Below the pieces are notes generated by a model. The model was not told the origin of the DNA, did no database searches, and saw only the letters and a program-made list of their open reading frames with translations. Below, piece by piece: positions 59,736 to 64,000 of a DNA stretch of 64,000 bases (its first letter is position 1; the number at the start of each line of letters is the position of its first letter). The stretch is from Spirochaetota bacterium (GTDB lineage Bacteria > Spirochaetota > Spirochaetia > Treponematales > Treponemataceae). The translations under genes and the position numbers were made by a program. The stretch is taken from the NCBI GenBank assembly GCA_023443865.1, contig JAEZST010000022.1, forward strand, positions 496,001-560,000, read 5' to 3'.

Positions 59736-62039
59736 TTAGAATCGAATGCCGAAGAACCAGGACTGGTAAATTTCCGACTGATTGTACCAAAAGGGTTTCG
59801 GGGAATCGCTTCTCGGACGGGCGAAGGCTTCGTCGTTCATGCCGAACACGTGAATGTCCGCGATGACGCCGGCGAAGATGCCGAAGTGCCTCGAGAAGTT
59901 CAGGTTGAGCGTCGCCCGGGCGGAGGGCACGAACCAGTTTTCGAGTACGTCGCCCACCTCGCGCATGATCGCGTCGTCCCGCTCGGTCGCCGCTTCCGTC
60001 CCGTCCTGTACGCCCGCGTACTCGTCCTTTATAATCCTTATTCGCTGGTCCAGCTCATTCATGGCGGCCGAATCGAAATACTGCTTGGCGATCAATTCGA
60101 GATCGATGGAGAAACCGGTCAGGTCCCCGAGCCTTGTGCCCACGCCGTAACCTACCGCCAGAAGATCGCCGGAGAAGTCCTTGCTTCCGCCGATCAGCGC
60201 CGTGGTATATAGGTATTTCGTTCCGCCCTGGTACTGGAGCCAAATATTATCGTCGCCGTCCCACCACACCGAGGTGGACATAATGCCGCCTGCAATGAAG
60301 TTGAGTACGCCGATGGGCACGCCGTTGAGCTCATGGGCGATGTTGATCACGCCGATTTGCACGCCGGTAAGCCTATTCGCCACGTTAAGGAAGCCAGAGG
60401 CCTGCACGCCGCCGCTTTCGCCCGCCGCTATGTTCATGAAGCCCGCGGCCTGGACTCCCGAGAATCCGCCTCCCGCGATGTTCATGAAGCCCGCGCTCTG
60501 CATCCACTGGGCCTTGCCGGATACGGTATTCATGAAGCCCGATCCCTGGATTCCGTTAAAATCGCCGGAGACGATGTTCATGAAACCCGCTCCCTGAATG
60601 CCCGTGGAAAGCCCGTCGCCGGAAAGCACGTTCATGAAGCCGGAACCCTGGATACCGGTCATGTTTCCGGAAAGGGTGTTCATGAAGCCGGAGCCCTGAA
60701 TGCCCGTTAGGTCGCCGGTAATGAAACCGCCGAAGCTCGAGGCCTGAATGCCCGTTACGTCATGGTTTTGTGCCATAAAAACGCCCAAGGAGATATTCAC
60801 GTTATCTTTCGGGCTTCCAGGGTACATGAGCCCCGGGACGAGGCTGAGCGACAAGGGCACGAGATCTCGCTGTACGGTATCAGGTTCTTTCGCGGGCGGG
60901 GTTTCCTCTTCCCCTTCCTCTTCGGCGGGCCCGCGGCCCCGGCTAACGCTGCGGGGCAATTCCGGAAAGCTTACCGGATCGAGCACGAGGCGCGACCCGT
61001 CGGCGAGGTAAATCGTGTCCTGGTAGGTTCGGTTCGCGTTCAGCATGGTAACCTGATACACGCCGGACGAGAGGGCCAGCACCATTTCGGTACCGAGAAT
61101 CTTGCTCACTTCCGATACGAGCTGACCGCCCGGCGCCCTGAGGAAGAATCTGCCTTCCGCGGTCTTCGGGAATACCAGGGTGGCCTCGGCCTGGCTGATA
61201 TCGGTCAGTACCAAGTCTCCGGAGCCCACCAGGGTTATGTTGTACGAGGGGTGCTGGGGACCTGCCTGCGCGGTTTCCGTCTGGGAAAGGGTTTGGTTGA
61301 ACGCGTAATAGTAGAGCTCGTTCAGCGAAACCTTTCCGTCCATGTTGGCGTCCGCGGCGCCGCGCAAACCGGTTACCAGGGCCTGGGTGAAATAGGAAGC
61401 CTGAATCGCGTCGGATTCCTGCGAGGTTTCGGTCTCCGAACTCGAGGAGAGGTAGGCATGTCCCTGAACTACCGAGGAATCGTCGACCAGGAAGGGTTTA
61501 TCCCGGGAGCCGCCCTTGGAGCGGATAAAATTGCCGGAATAGCACGAATCGAGCATGACCACGTGAACGTCGGTGGGAACCTTGGTAAGTTCCGCCTTCA
61601 GCTGCGCGTACGGATAGGCTTCGCTGCCCAAAAGGAACTCGGATTCGTCGGAATGCCCGGAATAATAAAAGAGGAACTCGGTACGCTTCGCCTTCCCCTT
61701 ATTCCGTTCCACCGCGGCCCCGATCATGCGGAAGGCCTGATCGATCTCGTTCTTGGTGGGGTCAGAGAGGATAATGGAATTCTCGGGCCGTACGCCGCCG
61801 ATTTCGAACATGGTAGTCGCGAGGCGCGAGGCGTCGGTCACCGCGTACCGGAGCTCCTGCCGGCCGGTACCGCCCTCGTTCGAGGCTACGTAAAGCGCGT
61901 AGCGTTCCACGGGGAGCGATTCCGGGGCCGGGTCCGCGGCCGCGAACGCGTTGGCCGCGAGGATCAGGAATATAAGTATCAGGGATCCGGCTTTCATCGG
62001 GCCGGTATTTCGCGTTTTATTCATTTTGGTATCCCTCAT
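59736..62039 (-). CDS. Secreted caspase-fold (peptidase C14) protein with GFMN repeats
   Basis: A 767-residue exported protein. After a signal peptide comes a caspase/metacaspase p20-like domain (about 45-280) with the catalytic dyad His129 (FYYSGHSDES) and Cys166 (MLDSCYSGNF), and a calcium loop DANMDGKVSLNE (230-241). A Pro/Glu linker (370-390) leads to about ten 16-residue repeats (429-585; consensus TGIQGSGFMNxxSGDx) and then a beta-rich C-terminus (590-767) ending in SWFFGIRF, like an outer-membrane barrel. Start 62039 overlaps the anti-sigma stop (ATGA); Met6 (62024) has a better ribosome site, GAGGG. The repeats recall Leptospira surface-repeat proteins. Confidence 0.82.
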   Translation of the reverse strand: MRDTKMNKTRNTGPMKAGSLILIFLILAANAFAAADPAPESLPVERYALYVASNEGGTGRQELRYAVTDASRLATTMFEIGGVRPENSIILSDPTKNEIDQAFRMIGAAVERNKGKAKRTEFLFYYSGHSDESEFLLGSEAYPYAQLKAELTKVPTDVHVVMLDSCYSGNFIRSKGGSRDKPFLVDDSSVVQGHAYLSSSSETETSQESDAIQASYFTQALVTGLRGAADANMDGKVSLNELYYYAFNQTLSQTETAQAGPQHPSYNITLVGSGDLVLTDISQAEATLVFPKTAEGRFFLRAPGGQLVSEVSKILGTEMVLALSSGVYQVTMLNANRTYQDTIYLADGSRLVLDPVSFPELPRSVSRGRGPAEEEGEEETPPAKEPDTVQRDLVPLSLSLVPGLMYPGSPKDNVNISLGVFMAQNHDVTGIQASSFGGFITGDLTGIQGSGFMNTLSGNMTGIQGSGFMNVLSGDGLSTGIQGAGFMNIVSGDFNGIQGSGFMNTVSGKAQWMQSAGFMNIAGGGFSGVQAAGFMNIAAGESGGVQASGFLNVANRLTGVQIGVINIAHELNGVPIGVLNFIAGGIMSTSVWWDGDDNIWLQYQGGTKYLYTTALIGGSKDFSGDLLAVGYGVGTRLGDLTGFSIDLELIAKQYFDSAAMNELDQRIRIIKDEYAGVQDGTEAATERDDAIMREVGDVLENWFVPSARATLNLNFSRHFGIFAGVIADIHVFGMNDEAFARPRSDSPKPFWYNQSEIYQSWFFGIRF
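60285..60755 (-). repeat. About ten tandem 16-residue coding repeats
   Basis: In-frame imperfect 48-base repeats in the caspase-fold gene, encoding units such as TGIQGSGFMNTLSGNM. Spacing is nearly constant, and two to three central copies differ in only a few residues, suggesting recent duplication. Confidence 0.85.
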
Positions 62040-62860
62040 TTCCGAAGGAGAGTGTCCGTCGCCCTGGTGCCGCCCGGTATAAGCGGGTCAAGGGCGAAAG
62101 ATCCCGTGCGGTGTATCCGCGCGAGGTTGGAAAGATCGTGTTTCAGGTCCGAAAGTGAAAATTCCTTGGTCCCCGAAACGAGGATGAAACGTTCGAATTT
62201 TGGCGCGTCGTCGAGCCGGTAGGAAAAGGCGAGGGCGATTTCGCCGCCCGCCTCGAGTTTTCCCGCGGCGTCGCCCGAATCGGGAAAGTGCTGGGTGACC
62301 ATGCCGTTACCGTCTACCGAGAGGATCGCGCCCCAGGTGTCGGTTCCCGCCGCGTACCGTATCTGCACCACGTCGTTTTCCTTGGCCTTCTCGCCGCTGG
62401 AAAGCAGCTCTGCCCCGTCGGAGGTTTTCCGATATACGTGGAGCATCGGGCTTCCGCCCTTAACCCGCACCGAAAAGGCGTCGCCGGAGAGGGGAACCGA
62501 GGCCCCGAGGCGGCCCGCGAACAATTCCGGGGCGGCAATGTAGGTAAAGGTTCCGGCGATCGCGAGGCAGGCCGCCGCCGCGACGGGTATTATCCGGAAA
62601 AGGGTCGATTTGGGAAGGTTGGGAAACCTGAGGGCGCTCAGCGATCCCGCGGAACGGGCGGTATCGCCCGAAGCGATCGATGCGGCTCCCCTGGCGGCGA
62701 GCTTGGCCGCTACCGCCTCGCGCATGGCGCTTGCGGGGTACTTTTCGAGAACGGCCCGATTGTCTGCCGAGAGCCGCTCTGCTTCCGCCTCTTCAAAGTC
62801 CCCAATGGGGGATATTTCCTTTAGCTGTATCCGTTCGATGAACAGGTTTGGTCGTTTCAT
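62036..62860 (-). CDS. One-pass anti-sigma factor with periplasmic DUF4384-like domain
   Basis: A 274-residue protein. The cytoplasmic part (about 1-85) is charged and helical (DFEEAEAERLSADNRAVLEK), the size of a sigma-binding domain, though no zinc motif is present. One membrane helix (about 88-112; IIPVAAAACLAIAGTF) and a beta-rich periplasmic domain (about 125-245; DVVQIRYAAGTDTWGAILSV, then VDGNGMVTQHFP) follow. Start at 62860, two bases after the sigma stop, with GGGAGAG upstream. The place right behind an ECF sigma gene makes anti-sigma the best call; the outer domain may sense the receptor or the caspase-like protein. Confidence 0.72.
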   Translation of the reverse strand: MKRPNLFIERIQLKEISPIGDFEEAEAERLSADNRAVLEKYPASAMREAVAAKLAARGAASIASGDTARSAGSLSALRFPNLPKSTLFRIIPVAAAACLAIAGTFTYIAAPELFAGRLGASVPLSGDAFSVRVKGGSPMLHVYRKTSDGAELLSSGEKAKENDVVQIRYAAGTDTWGAILSVDGNGMVTQHFPDSGDAAGKLEAGGEIALAFSYRLDDAPKFERFILVSGTKEFSLSDLKHDLSNLARIHRTGSFALDPLIPGGTRATDTLLRK

Positions 62861-62862
62861 GT

Positions 62863-63363
62863 TTACTCTCCCGCACATGCCAGTGCCTTTCGGCGGAGCC
62901 CGGCGAGACGCTTTCGCACGCCGGAGACCGAAAGGCCCGTTTCCTTCGCGGTTTCCTCGAGGGTCAGCCCGTCCACATAGTGCAAGGTTGCCATGTAACG
63001 GGTGTCCTCCTTGGTATCCGTGAAGACGTAGTCCAGAAAGAGGGAGGTGTCTACCAGTTCCTCGTGTTGGCGATTCCCGTCGGCCATGCCGTCCAGCAGG
63101 TGATCGATCTGCGGGGCGTACCGAACCCGGTCCGAACGGATCCTGTTCAGACAGAGATTGGTTGCCACGGTCCAGAACAGGCTCGAGCATACCGAGTCCA
63201 TCCTGTCGCGTCGCTCGAGTATGCGGACGAACACGTCCTGCATTACGTCGAGCGCTTGATCTTCGTCGCCAAGGAGAAATTTACACCGGCGCAGGACCAT
63301 GGGCCCGAATCGTTCATAGAGCGCTTCAAAGTTGTCGAGTGTCATGTATCCGTTTTCGTTCAT
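62863..63363 (-). CDS. ECF-family RNA polymerase sigma factor
   Basis: A 166-residue two-domain sigma factor. Sigma2 (about 10-75) has LGDEDQALDVMQDVFVRILE and LFWTVATNLCLNRIRSDR; sigma4 (about 105-160) has the helix-turn-helix GLTLEETAKETGLSVSGVRK. Start at 63363 was chosen because the upstream ATG (63384) falls at the end of the predicted -10 element. It opens the operon of anti-sigma factor, caspase-fold protein, receptor and TonB motor, and probably controls it. Confidence 0.9.
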   Translation of the reverse strand: MNENGYMTLDNFEALYERFGPMVLRRCKFLLGDEDQALDVMQDVFVRILERRDRMDSVCSSLFWTVATNLCLNRIRSDRVRYAPQIDHLLDGMADGNRQHEELVDTSLFLDYVFTDTKEDTRYMATLHYVDGLTLEETAKETGLSVSGVRKRLAGLRRKALACAGE

Positions 63364-63384
63364 GGTCTGTACCGTTCCCTGCAT

Positions 63385-63419
63385 TCAATACTGTAACACA
63401 GCGAACGGTCAATACCGTT
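63385..63419 (-). promoter_or_regulatory. Promoter of the ECF operon with palindrome over the -35
   Basis: On the minus strand: TTGACC (63412-63407), 16-base spacer, TATTGA (63390-63385). The palindrome AACGGT-CAAT-ACCGTT (63404-63419) is centred on the -35, and a third copy of the half-site lies at 63371-63376 in the leader, so a repressor may bind here. Confidence 0.55.
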
Positions 63420-63428
63420 ACTTCCCGC

Positions 63429-64000
63429 TCAGGTTTTTACGAAAAACATGCGCATGGAGCCCTTCCCCTTCACCTCGACCCCTTCGCGGCTCTCGAGGGG
63501 GATTCGCCCCTCCACGAGCGAGGCGGTGGCCTCGGAAAGGTTGATTTTCATGGGGAGCGAATTCGATTCCATCCGGGAGGCGGTGTTTACCGAATCGCCG
63601 AACACGTCGTAGATATACTTGTTCGTTCCCACGATTCCGGCGATGGCGGGCCCCGAGTGTACCCCTACGCGTATTTCCCAACGGTGGGGGCCGTGGGCGT
63701 TCCGTTCGCCGAGGAAGGCGATCATGTCGCGGGCCGCTTCCGTCATCCGGAGGGCGTGGTCCTCGATACGGTCGGGGATTCCCGCGGCGGCGAGGTAGGC
63801 GTCGCCGATGGTCTTGATCCGTTCGCAGCCGCGCTTGGACATGATCGCGTCGAATCCCGTGAATATATCGTTGAGCTCGGCGATCAGGGTGGCCGGGTCG
63901 AGGGTTTCGGATTTGCTCGTGAAATCGACCAGGTCGGAAAACAGGAAGGTAACCTCCGAAAACTGCTCCGGTTCGCAACGCCCGGTCCGTTTCAGTTCCT
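63429..64000 (-). CDS. Class III adenylate/guanylate cyclase, C-terminal catalytic part
   Basis: Partial gene running off the right edge; the visible 190 residues are the catalytic domain. Metal-binding Asp residues are in FLFSDLVDFT and KTIGDAYLA, and GDSVNTASRM is the transition-state region. Missing N-terminal domains, probably sensory or membrane, cannot be seen. It lies 45 bases before the ECF operon promoter on the same strand; both could be linked, but a separate promoter is visible between them. Product is cAMP or cGMP; most bacterial members make cAMP. Confidence 0.9.
   Translation of the reverse strand, partial: ELKRTGRCEPEQFSEVTFLFSDLVDFTSKSETLDPATLIAELNDIFTGFDAIMSKRGCERIKTIGDAYLAAAGIPDRIEDHALRMTEAARDMIAFLGERNAHGPHRWEIRVGVHSGPAIAGIVGTNKYIYDVFGDSVNTASRMESNSLPMKINLSEATASLVEGRIPLESREGVEVKGKGSMRMFFVKT

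Noticed and set aside
60285..60755. Regular 48-base repeats as a possible CRISPR array
   Set aside because: Repeats are contiguous, in frame and encode GFMN units; there are no unique spacers.
60762..62222. Plus-strand reading frame of about 486 codons opposite the caspase-fold gene
   Set aside because: Lies opposite a complete conserved domain and has the composition of a shadow frame.
1..64000. tRNA, rRNA, insertion sequences, prophage or attachment sites
   Set aside because: Every gap was read; none shows a cloverleaf, transposase remnant or flanking direct repeat. The largest gap is 308 bases.

Overview
This window of about 57% GC is a gene-dense, mobile-element-free stretch of chromosome from a spirochaete of the Treponema group. 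The clearest marker is a complete cytoplasmic filament protein gene (cfpA). From memory, two neighbourhoods also match the order of Treponema pallidum: VWA protein, pallilysin-related protein, cfpA, hypothetical, PPDK-like protein; and alaS, SurA-like isomerase, nusB, TPR lipoprotein, groES, sigma factor. No tRNA, rRNA, CRISPR array or insertion sequence was seen. Both edges cut genes: the 3' part of folE2 on the left and the 3' part of a class III cyclase gene on the right.

Layout. 1-3.2 kb: folE2, miaB, a LapA-like membrane protein and a SPOR lipoprotein, all overlapping. 3.2-5.6 kb (minus): VWA protein and pallilysin-related protein. 5.8-12 kb: cfpA, an unknown gene and a PPDK-like phosphotransferase; all three proteins carry basic Lys/Ala/Pro-rich segments. 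12-17 kb: compact alaS, SurA-like isomerase, nusB, TPR lipoprotein. 17.3-19.5 kb: groES, an RpoS-like sigma gene behind a textbook sigma54 promoter, and a HAD phosphatase. 19.6-23.4 kb: a nitrogen island of glnA, an ANTAR RNA-binding regulator, amtB and a PII gene. 23.7-25.3 kb: pyrG with a leader terminator. 25.4-34.6 kb (minus): dnaE, yggT, recG and a large zinc-protease-like/propeller/barrel protein. 34.7-45 kb: ybaK, SulP transporter, ABC-2 exporter, queH and a DHH phosphoesterase (minus), dapB-like gene, TetR regulator, SSS symporter with its small partner. 45.1-54.2 kb: ilvB behind a leader-peptide attenuator, engB, purB, guaB, purA and an acyl-CoA ligase.

54.2-63.4 kb is a single minus-strand operon: ECF sigma factor, one-pass anti-sigma factor, a secreted caspase-fold protein with about ten GFMN repeats, a TonB-dependent receptor, a lipoprotein, ExbB, two ExbD and TonB. 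It reads as a self-contained, envelope-sensing and energised outer-membrane system and is the strongest candidate here for something little described.

Regulation is unusually visible. Several genes (alaS, the HAD gene, dnaE, engB, purB and the ilv leader peptide) have a -10 element 6-9 bases before the ATG and no Shine-Dalgarno sequence, so they are probably leaderless. glnA, pyrG and ilvB have intrinsic terminators between promoter and gene. Glutamine synthetase and PII have both lost the tyrosines used for covalent control in enteric bacteria, which fits control by RNA antitermination through the ANTAR protein.
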